Assembly: GCA_963666475.2 (NCBI GenBank)
Contig: CAXXJM010000001.1
Coordinates: 806,001 to 870,000, forward strand
DNA length: 64,000 bases
Direction: 5' to 3'
Source: JBFHIZ01 sp963666475
GTDB lineage: Bacteria > Bacillota > Clostridia > Lachnospirales > Lachnospiraceae
A program made the translations under genes and the position numbers. Shown one piece after another: positions 26,442 through 34,777 of this stretch. Under the pieces are notes generated by a model, which was not told the origin of the DNA, searched no databases, and was given only the letters and a program-made list of their open reading frames with translations. Every line of letters begins with the position of its first letter. Within the stretch, counting starts at the first letter, position 1.

Positions 26442-27775
26442 CACCCGTCCTAATATTCGAAGAACTTCGTTTTCCCATTGAAGCACTTTTTGCTGCATTG
26501 GTATTTTTACTTCCTTTCGCCGAAAAGAAAACACATTTCAGAATTAAAATTGTCATTAGCTTTACTTTATTTATGTTGTTTGCTTTATTATACTTCCCAA
26601 TCTTCAAATCTAAGTTCGCCCCTTCTCATTATGAGTTTTTAGGACTTTGGTATCCTTTCATCGCCTTTTTCCCGCTCTTTTTTTCTAAGATTAATTTTAA
26701 AATCGGTTGGTGTGATGCAATCTTTATGACTGTTTCTACGTTTACTTTACAAAATATCGTGTATGTTATATTACATGAATTTCTTGCCAGAATTTTGTTT
26801 CCCAGCATAAGAGAGCATCTATTTGTCTATATTTTGTTAAGTATTATATTTTGTGTATTCATATATTCGATTGCATATCATTTGTTCTCGAAAAATCTAT
26901 CAAAATCAAAGCATCAGCTCTTTGAAGACACTCCAAGAAACATAATATTTTACATGATCTTTTTTTTCATCATTATTGTTTTTTTGCTTCACTATCAAAA
27001 TTTATTCGAAAACATATCAGACCCATACGCTACCAATTCATGGCTCCTAAGTTTGTTCTTATGTATCTTTATTCTAGTAATTCAGTTTAGTCTGTATCGT
27101 TCTCAAAGTTTTACCTATGAAAATGCTCTCCTCGAACAAATTCTGAGGAATAATGATCGATACTATCACATGTCAAAAGAAAGCATTGAAATCATTAACC
27201 GCAAATGCCATGATCTAAAACACCAGATTAAGGTATTATCCTTGATTAATGAACAGGATCGTCATTCATTTATTCAAGAAACTAAAGAAAAAATAAATTT
27301 TTATCAGAATCTTGTCCACTCTGAAAACGAAGTAATCAATACAATTCTTTCAGAAAAAGGATTGTTCTGCGAGGAAAAAAATATCTTTCTTAGTTCATCA
27401 GTAGACAATATAAATACCGACTTCATGAAAGTCACAGACTTATATGCAATGCTAGGGAATGCAATTGACAATGCCATTGAATATGTCGACCAATATAATG
27501 ATGCTGAAATGCGAATCATCAGTTTTCGATTATCCGAAAAAAACAACTTCATCAACATTCAAGTTGTAAACCCTTATCGTGGTCCAACATACCTTCCAGG
27601 AATACTTCCCTCTAGTTCAAAAAATCCGGATTATCATGGTTTTGGATTGAAAAGTATTCAGTATCTCGCCAAGAAATATAACGGATGTATGGAAATATCC
27701 ACTGCCGATTCACAGTTCACTTTGCATATCACGCTTCCAACTCCATTCACTAAAATAAAAGCAGAACCAAAATAA
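26438..27775 (+). CDS. AgrC-like sensor histidine kinase (GHKL ATPase)
   Basis: 445 residues with six to seven membrane helices in the first 215 residues. A dimerisation segment 'NRKCHDLKHQIKVL' carries the phospho-accepting His, and a GHKL ATPase domain has 'AMLGNAIDNAIEYV' (N box), 'GFGLKSIQYLAKKY' (G box) and no F/D1 boxes of the usual kinases. This is the AgrC/CitA-like (HATPase_c_5) type paired with LytTR regulators. There is no agrD/agrB nearby, so the signal may be a sugar or other ligand rather than a peptide. It overlaps the regulator by 4 nt and ends in a strong terminator. Confidence 0.9.
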   Translation: MTPVLIFEELRFPIEALFAALVFLLPFAEKKTHFRIKIVISFTLFMLFALLYFPIFKSKFAPSHYEFLGLWYPFIAFFPLFFSKINFKIGWCDAIFMTVSTFTLQNIVYVILHEFLARILFPSIREHLFVYILLSIIFCVFIYSIAYHLFSKNLSKSKHQLFEDTPRNIIFYMIFFFIIIVFLLHYQNLFENISDPYATNSWLLSLFLCIFILVIQFSLYRSQSFTYENALLEQILRNNDRYYHMSKESIEIINRKCHDLKHQIKVLSLINEQDRHSFIQETKEKINFYQNLVHSENEVINTILSEKGLFCEEKNIFLSSSVDNINTDFMKVTDLYAMLGNAIDNAIEYVDQYNDAEMRIISFRLSEKNNFINIQVVNPYRGPTYLPGILPSSSKNPDYHGFGLKSIQYLAKKYNGCMEISTADSQFTLHITLPTPFTKIKAEPK

Positions 27776-27794
27776 ACATTTTGGTTCTGCTTTT
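27757..27794 (+). terminator. Intrinsic terminator of the two-component operon
   Basis: Perfect 16-nt arms at 27757-27772 and 27779-27794 with a 6-nt loop that contains the stop codon of the kinase gene. The A-run/T-run symmetry lets it act from both strands. Confidence 0.9.
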
Positions 27795-27865
27795 CTCTGT
27801 TATTACTAGGGTCATTAGTCCGAATCAAATGCATTCGTTTATAATTAGTCTTTCAATATGTTGGC

Positions 27866-29247
27866 TTTATAAATCCTAATATAATTTCCATCATAAGTAC
27901 CTGTATATCCAAATTCATTCTCTATATATTTTACAATCCACTCTTCTTCACTTGGAATTAAGTTTCCGTACCAACAGTCAACAATAATTGTATCGGGTAC
28001 TTTTCTGGAAACTGCTTCCAGTATTCCAATAATTTATCGTTTACTACAGGTGGATCGATCGTTGAAAAATTACAGATATTTACATTTTTGAACATATATT
28101 GAGTCGTGCTGGCAGAAAATACATTAAAGGTTACTACTAACACACTACTTCCTTCTTCTATTTGATTCTGCCAAGTTTCATATTCACTATTATATATATA
28201 TGCTCCCATATAATCAGATGTCGTACCAATTGCAGGTCCATACTTAAGTATTCCTTGTGACTGTAAAACATTATTATAATCCGCACTTCCACGGAGCGTA
28301 TATCCTTTTCCGATCATCATTGTAAAACATAAGACAATCAATACAAAACGAATCAAATGATGCTCTTTTTCTCCTGAAGCAACCATAGAAAAAATGACCA
28401 TTCCAAATATTGCTACACCTATACCATGTCCCAAAGAACAGACCAATGGAAGGTTGGTCACAAGTAAAACTGCAACTAATTCTAATAATGAACCAATCAT
28501 TAGTATCAATAATAATTTTTTATATGGATATACTTCTTTGACTAGAACAAATAATCCAGCAATCCCCGCAATTAAGATGACAATCAAGGTTTTCTCAAAT
28601 CCCGAATTTAATACTACCCATTGAAAAACTTGGACACAACAGGAAATTATTATAGCAATACCAGCAACACGAACTCGTTTTCGACTATAAACTCTATTAT
28701 CATTGTCAGTAACTTCATTCATAGATTTGCGTTTCCATAATGCCCGGTCAATTGCGTATGCTAAAAGAAAAATAACTATTGCATATAAACACAGCGTTAT
28801 AACACCTTGAATTAATGCTATATCATCTACATTCTTGTTTTGTCCATGTGTAGGGTCAAATTGAAAAATCCGCTGTAAATTATCAATTAACATCGGAAAA
28901 GACATATAAGATAAAATCAATGATAAATACAAAATACCACTCAAAATACAAGTGCCTAAAAACCAGAATAGTGTTTGAATCTTTTTATCAGCAAAAATAC
29001 ATAACACCCAAATCATAAACGGGAAAATTATAAGTGTGGTTGGATATGACAGCACTTGTCCTGCCATACATAATCCCATCAAAACGACATAATGATTTTT
29101 TTCACTCCCGGAAATCTTCCATTGAACGAGTAACAAGAATAAAACTGTATAAAACCATACCTGCATAATTGCAAACTCAGGTAACATAATTAATTTTGGA
29201 ATAAAGTTATAAAAAATCAGTGCAATTAAAAAACTTTCTTCTTTTCG
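27866..29247 (-). pseudogene. Truncated, frameshifted copy of the GT-C-like glycosyltransferase gene
   Basis: This block is a direct duplicate of 32371-33753. It lacks the first 110 or so codons (junction at 29247, where homology stops abruptly). It also has one base missing in a G-run at 27996-27998 (GGG against GGGG in the intact copy), so the reading frame ends 40 codons early with a foreign tail 'IQLLLTVGTET'. Beyond the frameshift the homologous 3' end continues to 27866. The open part is 27958-29295, with a non-homologous start 'MKIIKYLYRNYSIETV'. Clearly a relic of the 576-residue gene. Confidence 0.9.
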
Positions 29248-29345
29248 GACAGTTTCAATGGAATAATTTCGATACAAATATTTTATAATTTTCATATACT
29301 CAAGATGAAATGTAACCTTCCATTATTCATCATCTTTATTGATTG

Positions 29346-29405
29346 GAAAAACTCTATATCCTACGTATTATTCACATATGTGAGCAGGTAGAAATAGAGT
29401 TTTTC
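29346..29405. terminator. Long hairpin, probable bidirectional terminator
   Basis: Arms GAAAAACTCTAT (29346-29357) and ATAGAGTTTTTC (29394-29405) with a 36-nt loop containing further pairing. It lies between the truncated glycosyltransferase copy and the immunity-like relic, close to the point where the duplication was joined. Confidence 0.6.
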
Positions 29406-29439
29406 TATAATAATTTCGTAATTGGAAGCCTAAAGTACA

Positions 29440-29678
29440 TCAAAAAGTGTGTTTCTTATTTTGTAATTTCTTTTTCAAAACTTCTCCTGAAATTACATCT
29501 ATGATTAAATTCAAACCAATGAATGCAACGACACTTATTTGTTTATCATTTTTCTTCCTGATAGATACAATGATTTGTAATCCAGTGGTTTTACAACACT
29601 ATCAATTTCCCATATGATATTTCCAAAGAACTCAATAGCAAAAACATTAGGTGTTGAATAATCTCTATTCGATGACCT
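29440..29678 (-). pseudogene. Relic of an immunity-like gene, frameshifted
   Basis: Two adjacent minus-strand frames give one protein-like stretch. The first is 'NRDYSTPNVFAIEFFGNIIWEI', read here in parts (NRDYSTPNVF, AIEFFGNIIWEI), then 'VVKPLDYKSLYLSGRK'. After a frameshift near 29550 comes 'KQISVVAFIGLNLIIDV' and 'SGEVLKKKLQNKK'. The pattern (N-x-F-A-I-x-x-x-G-N-I-x-W-x-I ... IDVxSGEV) resembles small immunity proteins that accompany polymorphic toxins. It is too short and broken to be functional. It may be left from an earlier toxin-immunity set at this site. Family assignment is inference. Confidence 0.45.
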
Positions 29679-29685
29679 AATTTAA

Positions 29686-30300
29686 TTAAATCAACTCTCC
29701 AAACTCAAATCTATTAATAATGCGTCTCCTTTCTTCCTTATCCTGTGATTTAAATTTTTTTCGTAATTCTATTGTATTATTCGCCTCCTGAATACTTGAT
29801 CGGTCTTTTATTATTCCTTTTGCATACAATAATCCCATAACCGCAGTACTTCTATTAACTTTATTCTCATTATTAATATATATATCAATAAGTAAAGTAT
29901 TCAATTCAAGACATGGTCTACAATGTGATAACATCGAAACAAATGATATATTATCTGGAGATGCATCAATATTTCTCTTAATCACCGCTAAATATTCTTT
30001 ATCATCTGTAGTTTCATACAATATTTTTCCTATTATAACGCTGCTTTCACTGGGTATTTGATTTAAAAATGAGCATTCCTTTAGTGCCTTTATTCCATCG
30101 TACTTTTTTAATTTAGGAAGGAACTGAGCTACGCCAATCTCATTTCTATTATTAAATGCATCCCAAATAATATTCTCGACCTCTTCTCTTTCCCATTCAT
30201 ATATTTCTTCCATAATTTTAGGATAATATCCATCTTTTTTATCAATTCCATTTGCATTTAATTGTTTAATTAATAAACCATAAGCATCACTATTTTGCAT
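29686..30300 (-). CDS. Probable immunity protein of the LXG toxin
   Basis: 204-residue helical, cytoplasmic protein with no recognised domain; the alternating helices ('EEIYEWEREEVENIIWDAF', 'VIIGKILYETTDDKEYLAVI', 'AVMGLLYAKGI') suggest HEAT/Sel1-like repeats. Its ATG overlaps the toxin stop by 11 nt and has GAGGTGA 7-8 nt upstream inside the toxin's last codons, so the two are translationally coupled. That toxin-then-immunity order is standard for LXG systems. The immunity role is inferred from position only. Confidence 0.65.
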   Translation of the reverse strand: MQNSDAYGLLIKQLNANGIDKKDGYYPKIMEEIYEWEREEVENIIWDAFNNRNEIGVAQFLPKLKKYDGIKALKECSFLNQIPSESSVIIGKILYETTDDKEYLAVIKRNIDASPDNISFVSMLSHCRPCLELNTLLIDIYINNENKVNRSTAVMGLLYAKGIIKDRSSIQEANNTIELRKKFKSQDKEERRRIINRFEFGELI

Positions 30301-32218
30301 TTAAAATCACCTCATTAATAATAATATCATTTTCTTCAAGTATTGGTTTTTCAATATTTTTCCACACATTGCCTTCATATCCACTTGGATGAACATATGT
30401 TACAACACCTTCAGCGCCATTCGCATATTGACCAGACAATGCATCCCAAATTGACTTTTGTGGCATAGTTCCAGTATCCCATTCTGGATACATTCCCTGT
30501 AGTCCTCTCCAATTATCAAATACTTGCCCACCTGATGTTTGCTCCATGATTGTTCCACTAATGCCATCTGCATATGCTGCTGCACCTTCCTTATTTCCAC
30601 TCCAAAATACTGCTCCATTCCTTGGTGATGAAGTGTCAAAATAGGATGCCATATTAGCATAATCGCCCGTTTTCATAGCATTATATGCTTCTGATATTTG
30701 TGTATTATTAAGTCCAGCTGCTTTTGCTCTTGCTGAAAACTCTTCAAAAAACTTTGCATTATTATTTGCGATATATCTTGCTCTATCTACTGCTGACATA
30801 TCATCTGTAAAGTTAGAGTACTTGCCACCCTTAATAATATCATCAGAAGTATTGATTTCATAAACTGTATTTTTACTATATATCTTTATGTTTCCCTTGT
30901 CTAGAATGATTTTGTCAACTTCATTTATACCTTCTTTTTCTAAAGCTTGCAGCAGTTCTAATTTTTTTGCTTCACTTAACCCTTCATATAACCCATCGAA
31001 GTTCTTTACAACACTTTTCCCTCCGGATGTAAAAACTTCTATCATCTCTGGAAGCGCCAAGCACACAATTCCGCAAATTACACCTGCTTTATCTCCACTG
31101 ATAGCTGAAACTGTAAGATCTGCAACATCTAAAGATGTATTAAAAACTGTTCCAGCTATAATTGCTTCTATAGAATAAACTCCTGAAATTGCGGAAATTA
31201 TTTGGATGCTTGTTTGTAAATCCTCAAAAAAGTCTTTTTCTGTTTCATGCTTTTTTGATAACTCCCATATTGGACCCATCAAATTGGCATAATCCTCCAT
31301 TGTCATATCCTTTACTTCATATCCATCTAAATCAAAAGTAAATCCCAATTCTCTAAGCTCTATTGTTCCAAATTGATTATACCTGCTTTTCATCATGTAT
31401 TCACCGTTCATGTCAGCCCAATATTCTTCATAAACATTGATTCCATACATATAACAGTTCCCTTCATGATCTAGATTATCAAGGTACTCCAATGCATATT
31501 GACGTTTTTCCTGTTTCTTCAAATACGTCTCATATTCTTCGTTTATTTGATTTAACTTTTCAGCTGCAACAATTAATTCCTCTGAATATAATGGATTTTC
31601 TTTTAAATATTTTTCACAACGCAGAACATCATTTATCAAATCATTCAGATTTTTATTATTATATACATCATTAGGACTGTAGTTCGTTACATTACGCTCA
31701 TGATTGAATAGTCCTTTTACACTATTTTCTAAGGAATCAATAAGTTCTTGAAGTTCTCCTGTTGGAAGAGTATACTGTGCATTCTCATAATCATTTACTT
31801 TATTCGATAGTAATTGAATCTCTGAACCTATGCCCTCAATTGATTCCATTAAATAATCAGTACTTGGATTCGGTATAGATATTAAATCATTTATCCGTAA
31901 AAGAACTTCACTTATCTCATAGGATACAGTATCCAAATCTGCACTCGTACTCCTCAATTTATTTCTCAGTGCCTCAAATACTTCTTCTTGAAAAACCGTG
32001 TTTCTATTTTCATCAATCTCATAAAAATCCATCTTATATTTAACGAATTTAACTCGATACTCAGTTGTAGCTTTTCGAATCCCATCGATCAATACATCAT
32101 GTGTTATTTTAAGGTAATCTTTAGCACTTTTTATACCTTTCCCCTGAAAGCTATCCGATTCGATAAATGTGTTATACATAATTTGTACGGTATCTAATTT
32201 TTCGTCAATTACACACAA
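30290..32218 (-). CDS. LXG polymorphic toxin with ADP-ribosyl-cyclase/NADase-like C-terminal domain
   Basis: 642 residues. The N-terminal 230 are helical and LXG-like ('SDSFQGKGIKSAKDYLKITH'), the domain that targets proteins to type VII secretion. A middle region (about 235-460) carries a pre-toxin hydrophobic stretch. The last 110 residues look like the CD38/ADP-ribosyl cyclase fold: 'VFWSGNKEGAAAYA' (Trp539), 'TIMEQTSGG' (Glu559), 'SIWDALSGQYANGAEGVV' (Trp591) and 'VWKNIEKPIL' (Glu623) occur in the order of the CD38 motifs FWS/LWS..K.LAHQF, TLEDT, VFWKTVSRRFA and the catalytic Glu. Predicted to destroy NAD+. The TTG start at 32218 lacks a ribosome binding site and has an in-frame stop just before it, so the 5' end may be damaged. 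Confidence 0.7.
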   Translation of the reverse strand: MCVIDEKLDTVQIMYNTFIESDSFQGKGIKSAKDYLKITHDVLIDGIRKATTEYRVKFVKYKMDFYEIDENRNTVFQEEVFEALRNKLRSTSADLDTVSYEISEVLLRINDLISIPNPSTDYLMESIEGIGSEIQLLSNKVNDYENAQYTLPTGELQELIDSLENSVKGLFNHERNVTNYSPNDVYNNKNLNDLINDVLRCEKYLKENPLYSEELIVAAEKLNQINEEYETYLKKQEKRQYALEYLDNLDHEGNCYMYGINVYEEYWADMNGEYMMKSRYNQFGTIELRELGFTFDLDGYEVKDMTMEDYANLMGPIWELSKKHETEKDFFEDLQTSIQIISAISGVYSIEAIIAGTVFNTSLDVADLTVSAISGDKAGVICGIVCLALPEMIEVFTSGGKSVVKNFDGLYEGLSEAKKLELLQALEKEGINEVDKIILDKGNIKIYSKNTVYEINTSDDIIKGGKYSNFTDDMSAVDRARYIANNNAKFFEEFSARAKAAGLNNTQISEAYNAMKTGDYANMASYFDTSSPRNGAVFWSGNKEGAAAYADGISGTIMEQTSGGQVFDNWRGLQGMYPEWDTGTMPQKSIWDALSGQYANGAEGVVTYVHPSGYEGNVWKNIEKPILEENDIIINEVILNAK

Positions 32219-32355
32219 TTAGTATTTAATTTAAGTAGATTTATTCATTTGCCCCATTATTTATACTATTAACTAAATAGTACCAATTTATTATATTATT
32301 TACAACATCTCCATGAATTGTTCTTTTTAAAAAAACATTTCAATTTTCAGACTAT

Positions 32356-34086
32356 CTATTCCGTACTTTTTTTATAAATCCTAATATAATTCCCATCATA
32401 AGTACTTGTATACCCAAATTCATTCTCTATATATTTTACAATCCACTCGTCTTCACTTGGAATTAAGTTTCCGTACCAACAGTCAACAATAATTGTATCG
32501 GGGTACTTTTCTGGAAACTGCTTCCAGTATTCCAATAATTTATCGTTTACTACAGGTGGATCGATCGTTGAAAAATTACAGATATTTACATTTTTGAACA
32601 TATATTGAGTCGTGCTGGCAGAAAATACATTAAAGTTTACTACTAACACACTACTTCCTTCTTCTATTTGATTCTGCCAAGTTTCATATTCACTATTATA
32701 AATATATGCTCCCATATAATCAGATGTCGTACCAATTGCGGGTCCATACTTAAGTATTCCTTGTGATTGTAATACGTTATTATAGTCCGCACTCCCTCGA
32801 AGCGTATATCCTTTTCCAATTATCATTGTAAAACATAAAAAAATCAAAACAAAACGAATCAAATGATGCTCTTCTTCTCCTGATGCTACCATAGCAAAAA
32901 TGACCATCCCAAATATTGCTACTCCTATACTATGTCCCAACGAACATACCAACGGAAGGTTTGTTACAAGCATAACTGCAACCAATTCTAAAAATGACCC
33001 CATCATTATTATCAATAGTAATTTTTTATATGGATATACTTCTTTGACTAGAACAAATAATCCAGCAATCCCCGCAATTAAGATGACAATCAAGGTTTTC
33101 TCAAATCCCGAATTTAATACTACCCATTGAAAAACTTGGGCACAACAGGAAATTATTATAGCAATACCAGCAACACGAACTCGTTTTCGACTATAAACCC
33201 TATTATCATTGTCAGTAACTTCATTCATAGATTTGCGTTTCCATAATGCCCAGTCAATTGCGTATGCTAAAAGAAAAATAACTATTGTATATAAACACAG
33301 CGTTATAACACCTTGAATTAATGCTATATCATCTACATTCTTGTTTTGTCCATGTGTAGGGTCAAATTGAAAAATCCGCTGTAAATTATCAATTAACATC
33401 GGAAAAGACATATAAGATAAAATCAATGATAAATACAAAATACCACTCAAAATACAAGTGCCTAAAAACCATAATAGTGTTTGAATCTTTTTATCAGCAA
33501 AAATACATAACACCCAAATCATAAACGGGAAAATTATAAGTGTGGTTGGATATGACAGCACTTGTCCTGCCATACATAATCCCATCAAAACGACATAATG
33601 ATTTTTTTCACTCCCGGAAATCTTCCATTGAACGAGTAACAAGAATAAAACTGTATAAAACCATACCTGCATAATTGCAAACTCAGGTAACATAATTAAT
33701 TTTGGAATAAAGTTATAAAAAATCAGTGCAATTAAAAAACTTTCTTCTTTTCGAATTATTTTTTTAATTACGACATATAAATAGTATGATATCCCTAAAT
33801 GAAGAAGGGTTCCACACGTTCTCAAATAGATGACTACACCTGTCATTGTATGAAATAAAGAATTATAAATCCACATAAATACATAACTTAGAAACGTAGA
33901 TGTTTGATGAGGTTCCCACATTTCTAAAAACAAATGATCTCCATTTAATAAACGATATGTCATTACTACTTGATATTCTTCGTCCATGCCATAATTCTGA
34001 AATAGCATTTTTATTGTCGCTAGAAAAGATCCAATGATTAAACAACCCCATAAGAGCTTTTTCTTATTAGTGATTTTTGATTTCAT
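32356..34086 (-). CDS. GT-C-fold membrane glycosyltransferase-like protein
   Basis: 576 residues with about 12 membrane helices. After the first helix the loop 'NYGMDEEYQVVMTYRLLNGD' contains the acidic pair expected in the first external loop of GT-C glycosyltransferases (PMT/ArnT type), followed by 'MWEPHQTSTF'. The C-terminal 100 residues are an external domain ('YGPAIGTTSDYMGAYIYNSE'). It likely transfers sugars from a lipid-linked donor at the outer membrane face, but substrate is unknown. A 1.38-kb internal and 3' part is duplicated at 27866-29247 with a truncated start. The toxin-immunity pair lies between the two copies. This copy is complete. Confidence 0.75.
   Translation of the reverse strand: MKSKITNKKKLLWGCLIIGSFLATIKMLFQNYGMDEEYQVVMTYRLLNGDHLFLEMWEPHQTSTFLSYVFMWIYNSLFHTMTGVVIYLRTCGTLLHLGISYYLYVVIKKIIRKEESFLIALIFYNFIPKLIMLPEFAIMQVWFYTVLFLLLVQWKISGSEKNHYVVLMGLCMAGQVLSYPTTLIIFPFMIWVLCIFADKKIQTLLWFLGTCILSGILYLSLILSYMSFPMLIDNLQRIFQFDPTHGQNKNVDDIALIQGVITLCLYTIVIFLLAYAIDWALWKRKSMNEVTDNDNRVYSRKRVRVAGIAIIISCCAQVFQWVVLNSGFEKTLIVILIAGIAGLFVLVKEVYPYKKLLLIIMMGSFLELVAVMLVTNLPLVCSLGHSIGVAIFGMVIFAMVASGEEEHHLIRFVLIFLCFTMIIGKGYTLRGSADYNNVLQSQGILKYGPAIGTTSDYMGAYIYNSEYETWQNQIEEGSSVLVVNFNVFSASTTQYMFKNVNICNFSTIDPPVVNDKLLEYWKQFPEKYPDTIIVDCWYGNLIPSEDEWIVKYIENEFGYTSTYDGNYIRIYKKSTE
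32371..33753 (-). repeat. 1.38-kb direct repeat (partner of 27866-29247)
   Basis: The two blocks match without gaps except one base. Differences are very uneven: about five in the roughly 730 nt nearest the 5' end of the gene (33024-33753 against 28520-29247), but roughly 35 in a 265-nt tract (32760-33023 against 28261-28520). Homology stops sharply at both ends. The two blocks bracket the toxin and immunity genes. Confidence 0.92.
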
Positions 34087-34341
34087 ATCTTACCCTTGTA
34101 TGTTTCTTTAAATGTATTAGTATCGATATCTAATCAATCATAACGCTTTTTGTAACTCCCCAAGATCTTACATTACCCTAATGATTGACAAATAATTCGA
34201 TGTAAAAAGATGCAAATAAATTCTATCATGTAATTACGAACTAATCAATGTTACACCGTAAAACTGAAAAGCTTTCAGATTCATCCTATCTACATCGTAA
34301 TCTCTGTATAAAAGTATACATTATATTTTTTTATTCCATGC

Positions 34342-34370
34342 TTGCAATTTGATATGTACTGTGTTATAAT
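34342..34370 (+). promoter_or_regulatory. cspA promoter
   Basis: TTGCAA (34342-34347) and a perfect TATAAT (34365-34370) are 17 bp apart. Transcription from about 34377 would give a 5' untranslated leader of about 125 nt, long as is usual for cold-shock mRNAs that refold with temperature. Apart from this the 34087-34500 spacer shows no gene. Confidence 0.75.
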
Positions 34371-34500
34371 GAAAAAGAATTTTAAACAAGTATTTGATTT
34401 AGCATATTTTTTGTAAGTCATTATTCTATTGATGATTTTCAAAAAATATGCATTTTTTTTATTTTTTTAAAGTATCACATTATAAAGGAGGTATCTTTTC

Positions 34501-34701
34501 ATGAAAAAAGGTACAGTAAAATGGTTCAACTCACAAAAAGGATTTGGTTTCATCAGCGACGAAAACGGAGACGATGTATTTGTACATTTTTCCGGTCTTG
34601 CAATGGATGGTTTCAAAACATTAGAAGATGGACAAAATGTAACATTTGATGTTACTCAAGGTGCTCGTGGATTACAGGCTGTTAACGTTTGTATCGCATA
34701 G
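34501..34701 (+). CDS. cspA: Cold shock protein (CspA family)
   Basis: 66-residue single cold-shock domain, an OB-fold RNA chaperone. RNP1 is 'KGFGFISD' and RNP2 is 'DVFVHFS'; it begins 'MKKGTVKWFNSQ' and ends 'GLQAVNVCIA'. Length is exactly that of CspA homologues. AAAGGAGG lies before the ATG. It has its own promoter, long leader and terminator, and is one of few plus-strand genes here. Confidence 0.96.
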   Translation: MKKGTVKWFNSQKGFGFISDENGDDVFVHFSGLAMDGFKTLEDGQNVTFDVTQGARGLQAVNVCIA

Positions 34702-34706
34702 TACAG

Positions 34707-34732
34707 AAAAGACCACAGTAATGTGGTCTTTT
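34707..34732 (+). terminator. Intrinsic terminator of cspA
   Basis: Arms AAAAGACCAC (34707-34716) and GTGGTCTTTT (34723-34732) with a 6-nt loop and further Ts to 34735. Confidence 0.92.
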
Positions 34733-34777
34733 TTTGTGACCAAATTTGCAATATTATCTAACCACTTACCTAAGTAG

